This document shows, one piece after another, positions 1-10,930 of a stretch of DNA of 64,000 bases. A program made the position numbers and the translations under genes. Source of the DNA: Cycas panzhihuaensis (taxonomy: Eukaryota > Cycadophyta). The stretch spans positions 219,239,741 to 219,303,740 of the forward strand of contig CM041465.1 in NCBI GenBank assembly GCA_023213395.1, read 5' to 3'. The notes below the pieces were generated by a model. That model was not told the origin of the DNA and made no database searches. It saw only the letters and a list, made by a program, of their open reading frames with translations. The number at the start of each line of letters is the position of its first letter. Within the stretch, counting starts at the first letter, position 1.

Positions 1-37
1 CTTTTAATACCACTTTGACACATCTTGAACTGTCCCA

Positions 38-1411
38 AAAGCTCTTTGGCATACTTGCATGGGCCATGTTCATATCAATCAACTTAGAGATATTTGTTAT
101 ACCCTTTTAGGTTTGCCCAAGTTCTCCTCCAAGCCCTTTAAATATGAAGCCTATATCATAGCCAAATCTCATAGACAACCCTTTGCCGATAGCAAGTGGA
201 AATTGAGTAATCCTCTTCAATTGGTACACTCTAATCTATGTAGACTAATACCTATTGCATCATTGAAGCAGAAATTAAATTACATATTCTTCATTAATGA
301 TTTTACTAAGAAAGTATGGGTGGCTTTTCTAACTAGGAAAGATGAGGTATTTAATGTCTTTAAAGCTTTTAAAGGTCATACTGAAAAGGACTCAGGTTAT
401 CAGATTAAGTGCCTCTGAATAGATAATGGTAGAGAATATACCTCTACTAAGTTTAAAACATTTCTACAAGATAATAGCATCAAGCATCACACTATAATAA
501 TAGGAACCCCCCAATAGAATAGAGTTGTTGAGCAGATGAATATGTCTATTATGAATATAGCTTGAGCTATGCTAGTTTATAAAAATATACCTACTTACCT
601 ATGGGTGGAAGCAATTTAGATAGTTATTTATTACACGAATGCTATCAGTCCATCTAAAGGAGGAACTTCTCTTAATAAAAAGTGGAGTGGATAGGCCCAC
701 ACTACCTACCACTTTAAAATATTTGGCTCAACATGTTATGCCTATATATTAGATGGAGATAGAAATAAACTCCAACCTAGGGCACTTAAAAGCATCTTTG
801 TTGGATACCCTATAGATAAGAAAATGTACAATGTCTTTATACCTTCATAATGGAAGATTATCGTCACCAAAGATGTGGTGTTTACTGAAATAGAGGATCA
901 ATTATTATAATTAGACTCCAAAGCATCAAATTGCCATTATTATGATGCTACTTAATATGATGTATATATTTTAAAATTTGAGGGGGAGGGGGGAGACACT
1001 CAAGAGTTACTCAAACTATTGGAATCTGACAATAGAGCCATAGAGGATAGTTGTTATGACTCTCAACCAATGAGTGCACATCATACACCACCATTTAAGA
1101 ATAGCATAGTTGATAAAGGTAAAGTAGTGGCTGATGGACCATACTCCCTAGATGCATCAACATCCTCAATAAATATGCAAAATAATCTTTTTTAGGATCT
1201 AAATGAAGACCATGTAGTTGAAGAAATAAAGACCCCATTTCCAACTTGAGGTTCTCATGAAGCGTGCCAACTAAATAAGGAATGGGAAAATTTGGCACTC
1301 GAAGTGCCTACAGAGCCAAGATATAGGAATCACTTTTCATTAAGTTAGAACCATTAGAATTGCATCTTGCTCTTAATGAAAAGCCTTTCTTGTACCAAGA
1401 GGCTATAAAAC
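38..1411 (+). pseudogene. COP1 pol part 1: GAG-pre-integrase, integrase core and tail
   Basis: A zinc-binding HHCC region starts with LWH at about 43-51 and MGH at 59-67. The integrase core follows: HSNLC near 230, the first catalytic Asp region at 285-330 (FINDF, one Asp now Asn) and DNGREY at about 422-439. A TPQ-stop-N motif near 510 is where the family has TPQQNG, so the stop replaces Gln. The tail motif (FVGYP) is near 800. Stops are at 416 (TGA), 514 and several later positions, nearly all in one frame. The coding region is cut by TAT1 at 1411. It is a dead integrase fragment that once inserted copia cDNA into host chromatin. Confidence 0.88.
1407..1411. repeat. TAT1 target-site duplication, left copy (AAAAC)
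   Basis: These five bases precede the 5' LTR and are repeated exactly at 14128-14132 after the 3' LTR. The element between starts with TG and ends with CA, which fixes the insertion to the base. Confidence 0.93.
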
Positions 1412-4189
1412 TGTTTTCCAGCTTCCGGGAATGGATACGGAGCGGTCGACTTAGGTAAGTACAGGTATGCTTCTCAACTTGTTGATTGTTTTCTTTTGTG
1501 ATGAGTATATGCTTGCATGTTATGATTTCGTAGATGATCCTGTTATCATCTACACCTATCTAGCCTATGACGACTACAGTGGGGGCAGATTTCGAGCGAG
1601 TGTGGCACCCTGGTAGCCACATCACTTCTCACATTCTACCCTACTCACCTCAAGACCCATTTGGCTTACATCATCCCTGCATGTATGATGATCCACCATC
1701 ACTTGGTTGACTTGCCGCACCTTTTGAGCCCCCATTGTTGCTTTCTATGGCTTGTTTATCTGCTTGTCTGCCTCTGGGCAGGTGGCCCTGCACCCTGCCG
1801 GCCTCCTTGGTCATTGGCCCATAGCCCAAGCTAGTTGTTTGGGCTAGATTTGGCCTTTAGTCCCTGCAAGTGGCATTTCATGGTCTTGGCGAGATTTCTT
1901 TGTGGTACCACGAAGTTTACCATGGTACGACTGTCTCAACTTATTTTTAAAAATCTGCCGTGGCAATTCTCGCATTTATTGTGGAATTGCCACATGTCTC
2001 ATGACTTGACTCACTGCCAGCTGCACCCTAATCGCTCGATTAGGGTTGGGGCTGGGTATTTAAGTCTTACCTAATTCATTTTAGGGATCTTTTTGCTCAT
2101 TTTTACAAGGATCACAAGAAAAAATGCCCTGCTCTCTGTTGTTCCCAGCTGCCCCACTGTTGTTACAGGACCTGCAATCACTCTCCAATGCCCAGCTCTC
2201 CTTTGGTTCGGCTATGACATCTTCCCAGCCCCTTGCACACCTTGAAGAGGGCCTCTTTGAAGAGTTTCCAGCACTTCCTTGCCTAGGCAGCCATCAAGTA
2301 GTCTCAAGTACAGGCTTTTTCCTTCAGCCATCTTAGCAGGGGCTCCATACCTACTGCTCCATAGCCTTTCTACAGGTTTCTCAGCCTCTTTCCAGCAGTT
2401 TGTGATAGAGACAAATGCCTCCCATCTCCTCCATAGGTATTTGTTGGTTTAAGGTCTTCTCTTTGTCTAATTTATGCTCAGGTTTGCATGGTTATTTCTA
2501 GCCTGTCTTAGCTTAATTTTGGAGGTTGTTTTTGTCTTGGTCTTGGACTGTTTTCCCTGCTGTTAGGGCCTCTTTTCCTATGTTTCACGCCTAGGATAGT
2601 GGTAAAAAGGGGATACATAAGGTTTGGGATAAAGCAGGGTAGATTCCATACCACCTTCCACGCTCCCTAAGAGGCTTTTCGCCCTCCAAACCTTCCCTTT
2701 TGCCCCGTGCTACTCTTGGAGTAGAGTAAGGGTTTAATAGGCTATTTCCAACCACTGAAATCAGTGCTGGCACTTGTTACAGTGCTGGTTTGAGGGCTCA
2801 TCTCTTGATCTGGGCAACATGTAAGCCCTGGTTATTTTTCTCAGCTCAATCCTCTCCTCAACGGTCTAGTTTGCTTCCCATAGCACCTCGACCTTGTTGA
2901 GCTTTGATTTGGGTTTCCTTGCATCTCTGTTGTCCCATTTTTTAGCCAACTTTCTAGCCATACCCTCACTGCCTTATGGCTTCTTGAGGGAGGGTAGGGT
3001 TGCTCCTTACAGGAGGTGGGCCACTCCGAGGCTTACCGACTTACCCACCACTTATTTGGGTAGTTTTCTTTACAATTTATTATTGTAATATTAAGTGCTA
3101 CTATATATGTGTTGAGGCTTATGCTTGTTACATACATACACGTGTTGTTAGGATTCTATTTTGTGTTGTTAGCACCCTTTCTCCAGAAAAGGATACTCTC
3201 ACTCACTTGCAGGTACATGGAGGACGTAAAGGACTCTTCCCTTTCTCTCTCCCTTGTGGGTAAGTGCTTTTATTTACACTTTGTTTCAGCATTTCATTTG
3301 TTGTTATCATTTTGTCATTTTTCCTTTCTTAGCACTCTAGTGTCGTTTTCCGGGGAAGGTAAGGAAGCCCCACGCTTCGTTCTACCGCAACCCTTCTCAT
3401 TCACCGGGCTTTATAGAGCGACCTTGGATACCTCATGGAAATGTCATCACTTCAACTGCATCTCCATTCCGGGTACGTGCTCTCACTCTACTTCGTTTCT
3501 TTTCTTTAAAAGATTTTGTATGGTAGTAATTAGCTCATTTGAAAGGAAAAGGGAAACCAACTCTCTCTTTTGATTTATGTTCCATTTGTTACATTTTATG
3601 TATTATATTTATCATAGGAAAAGGTCTTAGGAAGTTTCCCCTCTTTACCTTTTCCCTTTACCTTGTAAACTCCATCCTTATCTCATTGACTTGTTATGCT
3701 TGGTTTGGCTTACTTGTGTGTGTTATAACACTTTCTTCTCCCTTGATTGCCCTTTCGAAGGGGGGAACTTTTGACTGATAGATCGTTCCCTTCCCCTTCA
3801 TCCTCCCTCGGTTTTCTTCCACCTAACCGGATAACCGAGAAGATCTCATTCGTAAGTTATTCACCTACTTCCCCTTTACTCGTTTCCCTCCGCTCTAGGG
3901 AAACCCTTGAAGGGTTCTCTCCTTTCCCTTCCAGCCATCCAAGGGTGGGAGGTTCCTTCTCCTAGATCTACCCAGGCTAATCTTCCACCTCCTCTCTTCT
4001 CAACTGAAGTGGGGAACCACCTTTAGGTAGCTGGATACCATCCGCAAGTCCCGAACTCGTGCTCTGACACACGGGGTGCCCTGCGTGGTATTTGCCTTAC
4101 TCGTAGGTTTTCATCTTCTCTTGATAGTGTCATTGACCGTCCTTGTTATCCCTACTCAGTTGGGTAGCTATCCCGTAGACGCACATCCA
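1412..4189 (+). repeat. TAT1 5' LTR (2778 bp)
   Basis: It begins TGTTTTCCAG and ends GCACATCCA. It aligns along its full length with 11349-14127, and the differences by eye are mostly C/T and G/A changes. A TATA-like box (TATTTAA) lies at 2057-2063. A 70-codon reading frame at 2124-2336 is present in both LTRs (2124 and 12061). The 3' part has GTAAG-type possible splice donors near 3198-3260. Related but diverged LTRs flank TAT2 and TAT3. Confidence 0.93.
2057..2063 (+). promoter_or_regulatory. TATA-like box of TAT1 5' LTR
   Basis: TATTTAA lies after a conserved block containing two AT-flanked copies of a TTAGGG-like word. It is matched at 11994-12000 in the 3' LTR. Transcription would start about 30 bases further on, upstream of the small frame at 2124. 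The start site is inferred. Confidence 0.5.
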
Positions 4190-4202
4190 CTAGCGACCAT
4201 AC

Positions 4203-4210
4203 TGGGGACA
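4203..4210 (+). other. Possible TAT1 primer-binding site
   Basis: TGGGGACA begins 13 bases after the 5' LTR end. The related TAT2 has TGGGGAAT at the same offset after its LTR (from about 55890). A PBS must begin with TGG to pair with the CCA end of a tRNA, and this is the only TGG conserved here. The offset is larger than usual and I cannot name the tRNA. Confidence 0.35.
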
Positions 4211-4382
4211 TGCTAGTAAGGGAGCTAGTCTCTGCTCTTTTCTGTTGGTATTGCTACCTCTTTGTGGTTTTCTCCTATTTCGTTCTCTTCGTTGGGCAGA
4301 CCTCAATGTGTACTCTTTATTGCCCTTTATTTCTCCTACAGTGTTGGTTGGCCTTGTATATGACGCTTCTCTCATTGCTTAC

Positions 4383-6670
4383 ATGGCTTACCTCCATTGT
4401 TAGAAGATCCTGGGTATTGTCCTCTTCCTTCGTCAGATTCTGATTTGACTATAGAGGGATACCCTTCCGATTGGGCCTACCACACCTCAGCCTCAGGAAC
4501 TCATGAGTTTCCCTCTTCTATTCCAGGATCCACCCAAGAGGGTGATGATCCTATTTACTACCAGTGACCCGGCATCACACCAATGCCCATCCTTCTACTC
4601 ATGCGGTAGAAGGATCTTTTCCTCTTGAGATTTACCACTTAGTTGGTGATTCTTATGAGGAACGTCAGGAGGAATCTACTTTATTTGAGGTCTCATCAAC
4701 CTCTTACGAGCATGTAGATACCCCTCCCGCTGATGTGGTTAAAGCTTTTAATGAGTGCCGTCACGCTGCTCATTTTCAACCATGTCCTAGATGGTTTAAA
4801 GATGCTTTCCGTGGGGGAGCCTCTTCTTCGTCCGCTCCTCCCCCACTTTCTTCATCTTCATCTACTCCTCCTACAACAACTAATCTCTTCATGCCCACGC
4901 ATGCATCTCGCTCCTTCTCTATTACTGCTGTGGGGATGCATGTTGTACCTTCTATCCCTCGCCAGGGCCCTAGTGCTTCGGGGCCTTCTCATGGTATGTC
5001 TTTCCGTGAGTTGAAGGTTAGCATACCTTTTCCTACCCAAACTAATGTGCCATCCCCCAATGCAGCACATACTTTCTCTAGTAGACCCATCAGTCCTACT
5101 AACCCTTCAGCCATTAATCATGTGGGACCCACTCCCACACACCCTCAAAACTAACCTGTCGGTTCTTCCTTTTACATCCCCCTGGGGTACACTTCTCAAC
5201 CCTGGGGGTAGGGTAGAGGGAACCACCTCCCAGCTTATGGAGTGGATCCGCTACACCCATATGGGGTTGCCCCACCTACGGGTGGCCCATATAGGCAAAA
5301 CCCAGTGCCACATCCTCCTTTCCTGCCATCTAGCGCAATCCCTTTTGCCGTGCCTTCACAAGGGAACCCGACTCCCTTCTAAGGCACTTATCCTCAAGCC
5401 TCCTTCCAGCAAGAGACGTTTCCTCAAGGAGGGATGGGTGTGCCACCCCTGTCCGCTCCTTGCTCACTACCTACTACATCATTCATTGATCCTACGGTCT
5501 AGGCAAGGGCACATCCCTTCATGGACTATAGATCAACACCTTTATCCATTGAGGCATTAAGGACTAATCTAACATCTCATCCTCCTGAAGTTCCTAGATT
5601 TGATGGAACTTCATCACAAGATCCAGTTGAATACGTGCGTAGTTTTTCTATGGCATGTATAGACTACTGGGCTTATGACTATATCCTAATGAAATTATTT
5701 CCACGATCTTTGCAAGGCGACATCCTTAAGTGGTTTTATCGCCTCCCTGCCCACTCTATCTTTTCATTCCAGCAATTGGTGGATGAATTCATCAATTACT
5801 TTGATGTAGCTCGTCCATTTGAGAGCAGAATGAAATCCCTCTTATCGCTCAAACAAGGCCACGATGAGATGAATCGTGACTTTGTGAGACGATTCCATGA
5901 CCTGCTTCACTCCACTAAGGCCACGTTTCCTAAGGAGTTGAAGAGAGATCTTTTCGTTAATGTACTTCATCTCGAAGTACATGTGGAAGTCCTTAAAATG
6001 GGGGCAACCACATGTGACTCTGTGATCGCCAAGTGCTTAGCGTTGGAGGCTATTGAGATCCAAGTTGGACTCAAGAAGCCTCTTAAGCCCTCACAGTGAT
6101 GTGAGGCACCACCTTCAACCAAGGATACTAAACCTCAACAACCTTCTAAATCCTCTTCTCATCAAATTGAGAGGACTTTAGACCCCCTCACATCTGCTAT
6201 ACGTTCATTCGAACGTATGATGAAGGAGCTTAAACTCCAAGCCCCTTCATCTCTAACATCCAACAAACAAATTCAACAAGCAACTCAAGCTTCCTTCCCC
6301 AGGAATGGAAATACCCAGTCCTCTCAAATGAGGAAGATAGATCCCCTGCTTGAGAAGAAGTCGTGCTCCATTCATAGGTAGTGCTTCCACGATGACTCAT
6401 ATTGTAGGGCTCAGCATCCCAAGGATGCCCCTCAACGTGACTCCTCCCCTAAACGGGCCTCAAGGCCTAATTTAGACCAACCAATTTACAAGGATCCATT
6501 CCCCAAACATGGGGAACATGATCACAACACTCAATCCAAGAATAATCAGAACCAAGGAAGATCGTCAAATTCCCGTCCTTCCTGTGATAAAGGGAAGGGC
6601 ACCCAGGATTCATCCTCTTCCTCCTGTTCCTCTAATCGTTGCTTCCCATCACCTTCGCAGCCCTGGAACA
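4383..6670 (+). pseudogene. TAT1 gag: capsid and nucleocapsid, broken
   Basis: The likely start is ATG at 4383 (MAYL), because TAT2 has a matching ATG at 56063 (MAFL); a frameshift lies before 4564. From 4564 one frame runs through with stops at 5152, about 5206, about 5380, about 5500, 6097 and 6379. A proline/serine-rich N-terminal half is followed by the retrotransposon gag core at about 5521-6060, with motifs such as GDILKWFYRLP and FESRMKSLLSLKQ. A second block, RTLDPLTSAIRSFERMMKEL, is at about 6172-6232 and is shared with TAT2 near 57868. A C-x2-H-x4-H-x4-C motif at 6363-6404 matches the position of the Tat-type zinc finger. The protein would have packaged element RNA. Confidence 0.87.
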
Positions 6671-6681
6671 AGGGGAAGAAG

Positions 6682-7434
6682 GTGATCCAGATGCTTGAAG
6701 CTATCCCTTCTTATGCCCTTACTCAGTCTCAAGCCGCCAAAGAAGTCACCGGTGCTTCTTCTTCTACTCCTCCCAATCCTCTTCCTGAGAACCCTCCTCT
6801 GGAAGTGCCTCTCTTCCCCAAGGCCATTCCTATGCACCCGGGTCGTTACGATTTTCAAAGGGCACTTACCCAACCTACCGCGAAGGGTAAGTCTTTCTCC
6901 ACCATAGACGAGCTTCATACCATTGCTGCAGGAATGTCCTTGATGGACGTTTTGAGGAGTTGTCCCAAGCAGCGAACTCTCCTCCTGGAAGCTTTAGGAT
7001 CGAATGACGTGCCTATCCACGCTTTAGAGGTCACCCAAAGTCATGAGCCCATTATTTCTTTTGATACTAAGGACCTTCCTCCCGCGTGTGAAAGGGAACG
7101 TCAGTGGAACTTCCCATTCATTATTACCATCGATACACCTGATTGTACCCTACGAAGGATCGTTATCGACAACGGTTCTTCCGTGAATGCCATGCCCTTG
7201 TCTGTCATGCAAGAGCTTGGTATTTCTACCTTGGAACCCATTCCATGGCGATGCCAAGGTTATGATGGTAGCGAGAAGACCCCATTGAGATTTCTCGGGA
7301 TTCCGCTCACCCTCAAGGACAAGACTGTCCTAGTTGATGTTGTAGTCCTCGACGTCGACGTCGACTATAACCTTCTCTTAGGTCGTCCATGGCCCAACCA
7401 AATGGGAGCCGTGTGTTCGACTCTTTGGGGATAA
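6682..7434 (+). pseudogene. TAT1 aspartic protease region (single long open stretch)
   Basis: It lies in the same frame as gag, open for 250 codons and ending in TAA at 7432. The active-site motif is IDNGSSVNAM near 7165-7195, with DNGSS in place of the usual D-T/S-G, a form I associate with Tat elements. It is followed by the strand motif NLLLGRPW near 7369-7392. Family protease would cut the gag-pol polyprotein. The preceding 60 codons (MIQMLEAIPSYA...) are gag-protease linker and match TAT2 near 58375. The frame continues after the stop, so gag and pol were probably one polyprotein. Confidence 0.88.
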
Positions 7435-8085
7435 CTTAAATTCGTCCATGATGGATGAATGAGGGTTGTTCCCCACGAACGCCCACTTGCCAAACAAACA
7501 CGTCCTATTAATCAGGCAAGCCAAGGTCCTTCTACGCATGCCTCAGCTTGCTCCATTGGTATACCCAATCTGTCTGAAGAAGATCCCACATCTTCTTTTC
7601 CTAGTCTCATATGTTTTGCTCCTATTGGCGTTGGGAGTTATGGGTACCTCGCCTTGTTTAGTGACAACGAGTCATACGATGAGGACGAGGATTGTCTCCA
7701 CCCCATCTCTTTCCTCCGCACCAGTAGGTTGTACCCATCTCGTTCTAGTTTTCCATCTAGAACCTCTTTCATTGGTGAGGCTAGCCACTCCTACGTGTCG
7801 CATGCCATTGCTTGTGTCGACCCGCCCATCGTCAGTTCTTCCCCCTCATCACCTCCCGCAGGTGATGGCTTCTAAGAACTGCCCTTCGCTCCTTCCAATG
7901 AGCCTCCTTTTGACTCTCTCTTAGAGTCTCGCAAGGAAGACAGGCAACTTGATGACCATCACGGTCCCGTTGCCTCTACTTCCTCTAACACTTCATCTAC
8001 TTGGAGTAAAGTCATCCATGGGGTGGATTACTTCGAGGATGATGAAGCTTTACTTGAGCACTTAGTGGGCCCTGCGCCCCACCTA
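7435..8085 (+). pseudogene. TAT1 protease-RT linker, acidic
   Basis: This continues in the protease frame with stops at 7432, 7453 and 7873. It includes a short hydrophobic GSYGYLALF motif followed by an acidic run (DNESYDEDED) at about 7636-7692, then FEDDEALLEHL at about 8029-8061. TAT2 has the same order: GSYGYLIV with an acidic run near 59339, and FENDDTLLEHL near 59844. In TAT2 the reading goes on for another 80 codons and enters RT. In TAT1 it jumps straight to the integrase tail, which marks the deletion junction. Confidence 0.75.
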
Positions 8086-8457
8086 GTTGAGATTCCTTCC
8101 CTACGAGTCTCCCTTCGAGGTCTCATCAATGAAGAGTCAATCTTTCAGGCTCACCTTCTAGACCTCGAGGCTTTGGAAGAGAGACGCTTAACCGCTTATC
8201 AGGCTAACCTAGCATCTAAAGCTCGCTCACAAAGGACCTATGATAAACATCTTCATTCCTATCCTTTGTTTCTCGGGGACCATATCCTCAAACTTAAATA
8301 TCTTCATGACCGTTTGACTAAATTTAAACCTCGATGGGTTGGCCCTTTTGTCATTATCGAGACTCTCGGTAATTGTGCTTATAGGATTGCTATCCTAGAA
8401 GGTCTTGAGTTTGAGAAAGTTGTTAATGGGAAATTCCTTAAGAAGTTTTACTCATGA
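8086..8457 (+). pseudogene. TAT1 integrase C-terminal tail
   Basis: It is open for about 124 codons in the same frame as gag and protease and ends with TGA at 8455-8457. It begins with IPSLRVSLRGLI, then a basic region with RTYDKHL, then the conserved KFKPRWVGPFVI near 8317-8355 and a final VNGKFLKKFYS. These mark the region after the integrase core in Tat/Athila elements. The catalytic DDE core and HHCC zinc region are absent, so this copy cannot integrate itself. Confidence 0.88.
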
Positions 8458-8900
8458 CCTTGCTATCACCTCGCCCACGCTTTGAAATGAGCCTAAACTA
8501 CCATCTTGAATTGTGCCTATTTCACCCAGCCATAGGTGGAATGGCAACTTAGGATGCCCTCCTCTTTTCTTTCTGGTTTCTCCCGCAGAACTCGCGTTCT
8601 CATATCCCTTTGGGACTTTTGTCTTCCTATTTAGGCATCCCCCAGTCAGGATGAAGCTCTAGAGTATCGTTACTCCCCCTCTCTCGCCTGGTGTTTCCTT
8701 TGTATACCCTGCTATGCTTCCCCGTGGACATGCGTGTCACTCTATCTCTAACCCCACACGTGCTTATCACCTCTACCCATGGTGGTCGTGTGTGCTCATG
8801 TTAGATATATAGCCATACATGGAAGGAAATGCGTGCATCATATAATAAAGCACCTATAACATACATAACAAAACATACATGTCCTCTGCCACACATGATA
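8458..8900. other. TAT1 non-coding stretch after integrase
   Basis: This pyrimidine-rich sequence (many CCTC and TTTCC runs) has no supported frame on either strand. It probably belongs to the 3' end of the old pol transcript. Confidence 0.4.
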
Positions 8901-8911
8901 TACACATCATC

Positions 8912-9950
8912 TCATATCAAAATGGGGTACCAATTACCTCGTATATATATATATATATATACATCAAAATCATATGTCACATCATACATATGGGAAGCTG
9001 GTGTCCTTGCAGGGGGGGTACAATCATATGACTCTATATATATGACCCCCTGGAGGCCCGTGCTTTCCCCTACCAAAATCAAATACATATGTCCTACTCT
9101 ATTACTGCCATGCTCCTGGGGCACCATCTCCTGGTTGGTGTGATCCCTCTCCTGGGGACCACATCCCTCTGAGGCTCCTCCTGGGCCTCCGCAAGCTCCC
9201 AGCCTTGCTCCCCTCATCACGTGGTCATCTCAGGGTCATCGTTGTCGTGTGGGTATACATCTTACTCCTGCCTGACCTTGATGCCACCTGGTCTACCAGC
9301 TGATCGTATCAGGCTTGGATATGATCTCTCTTACTCTCCACTCCTCAAAGACACTCCTTTAGCACTGTTATCCGGACCCTGCTCTCCACGTCTCCACCTG
9401 CTCCTCCCTGAGCCTCTAAAGCCTGTACGCGACTCCGCAACGCATCCCGCTTGCTTCTGGCCTCATCCAGCTCTTGTTGCATCCATCCCCTGAATGCTAT
9501 ATGCTCTTGGGACTTTGCAACCCAGATATCTCTTCCCCCTCACTAACGGGGTGAATGCTACCATATGGGCACCTACCGATCTAGGTGCATCCTCTATCTG
9601 GATGGGCGGTTGCCCCTCTGAGTATACCTAAGGGAACATCTCCCTCACCATGGCCTCTACTAACCGCTGGATCTCTGCGGTACCTACAAATCCTACATAC
9701 CACATGTCAGTATATATCCAACTACATGAAAACCAATTAAAAGCACTCAAATTCAAACATTGAAATGGGATGGGTTTTGTGGGATCCACTCATTGGATCC
9801 GGTCTGGCTATCGCCATCTCGCTCTGATGATCCCGCTAGCTCTCCCCTTGCTCCGATCCAACAGTCTGATCTCCCTATGCATGCCTCCAAAGTCAGGCGG
9901 TGCTCTGCTACGTAAGGAAATAGCTCTGGTTTCTCATGAGAGCTGATGAA
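8912..9950 (-). pseudogene. TAT1 antisense coding remnant with coiled coil
   Basis: On the minus strand, about 9700-9340 reads as protein with two or three breaks. Read from high to low coordinates, it starts with EIQRLVEAMVREMFP (about 9680-9636) and continues to WMQQELDEARSKRDALRSR near 9490-9434, a charged heptad-like stretch fitting a coiled coil, followed by VQALEAQGG. A further open frame of 102 codons runs 9220-8912, rich in Gly and Pro. An AT-rich stretch at about 9700-9785 ending in TAG/G looks like an intron. Some Tat elements carry an antisense gene between pol and the 3' LTR, and this may be one. I do not recognise the protein, and no mobile or transposase domain is visible. Confidence 0.45.
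8942..8961. repeat. (TA)n microsatellite
   Basis: This is a run of about ten TA units inside the TAT1 3' region. Confidence 0.9.
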
Positions 9951-10183
9951 AATGAATCTATTTTCCGTAGAATTTCCTTATATAGGCGAGGACCCCGATG
10001 GGTACTACCTCTATTTTTGCTCTCGCGATAGCTGTTGGAACCATGCCGTTTCCCCGATCACCTTTGTCTTCTGGTCCTGCCTCCCGTTGTGCTTCTTTGG
10101 TACCCTTTTTGCTCTTTCTTACAAGTGCATTTATGGCACCTCATCATTGCACTTTCTGTAGGACCCTTCTGTCTCATTTTGTG

Positions 10184-10507
10184 TGCCACTCCCATGCATG
10201 CCTGAGTTTATACTCGTTTGGCTCGTTTCACCATCTTTGACTCATTTCTGCAGCTCTTTTCTGCTCCTGGGGTTTCCAAAAGGAATGGTCCCCTACACGA
10301 GGGCATGTTTTGCTTCCCAAAGTGACCTTTGGTACCCCAGGGTGCCCTTTTTCTACCTGCTCTCAGGTGGTGGTCGGGCTGCTTACTCTCATCTTTGGGT
10401 AGCCTCATTACTAGGTCCTCCTACCCTTCACGGCCACTTATCGCTTGCCTTTTGAGTCCCTCTCTCGCTCCATTATTATTTATTATTACCAGGACTTTGT
10501 GTCAACC
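10184..10507 (+). other. Leader before the TAT1 RNase H frame, conserved in TAT3
   Basis: About 320 bases immediately upstream of the RNase H start match the minus-strand sequence 64000-63673 of TAT3, including one 26-base exact match at 10204-10229. No shared open frame crosses it. It may be a transcript leader, a splice acceptor region or an internal promoter; which one is unknown. Confidence 0.6.
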
Positions 10508-10930
10508 ATGTCCCTCTACATTTTTACCGACGGTGGAAGCCCCAGTAACCTTGGACCTTTTGCCGCTGCATGGATTCTTCGCAGCCCCTCTGGACGCGAT
10601 TTCCTGTGCTCTGGGGTCTTCCTCCTAGAGGCTACCAATAATGAAGCTGAGTACATAGCTGTTATTGAAGCTCTCACTAATGCTCTATGTTTCCATCATG
10701 GACCCATCATTTTACTTTGCGACTCTCAGGTTGTGGTGTCCCATCTCACCTAAGTTTACCAGGTGTGATGCCCTCACTTGAGAACCCTTACTTCTATCGC
10801 CAGATCCCTCCTGGCTCGCTTCTCGTCTGTTGACATTCAACATATTCCTCGGGCCCTCAACGCTGAGGCAGATAGTCTCATTCGCCTTATCCTTGAGTGC
10901 CACCTTCCTCTCCTTGCTGACCATCCCTGA
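10508..10930 (+). pseudogene. TAT1 3'-located RNase H frame
   Basis: ATG at 10508 opens a 140-codon frame ending with TGA at 10928, with two internal stops (10751 and about 10766). It has the four acidic positions of type I RNase H: TDGG near 10526, NNEAEY near 10637, CDSQVVV near 10721 and EADSL near 10864. The compact form with TDGG and NNEAEY resembles the additional RNase H of plant Tat elements, which normally lies inside pol before integrase. Here it lies 2 kb after the integrase tail with its own ATG. TAT3 has the same frame with the ATG in the same place. It would degrade RNA in RNA-DNA hybrids during reverse transcription. Confidence 0.83.

Noticed and set aside
3109-3573. 154-codon plus-strand frame in TAT1 5' LTR, with a partner at 13029-13511
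   Set aside because: Present in both LTRs only because they are copies; Phe/Leu/Ser-rich from pyrimidine-rich DNA, no domain, not conserved in the TAT2 LTR.
4733-5014. Leu-rich plus-strand frame
   Set aside because: Shadow of TAT1 gag in another frame.
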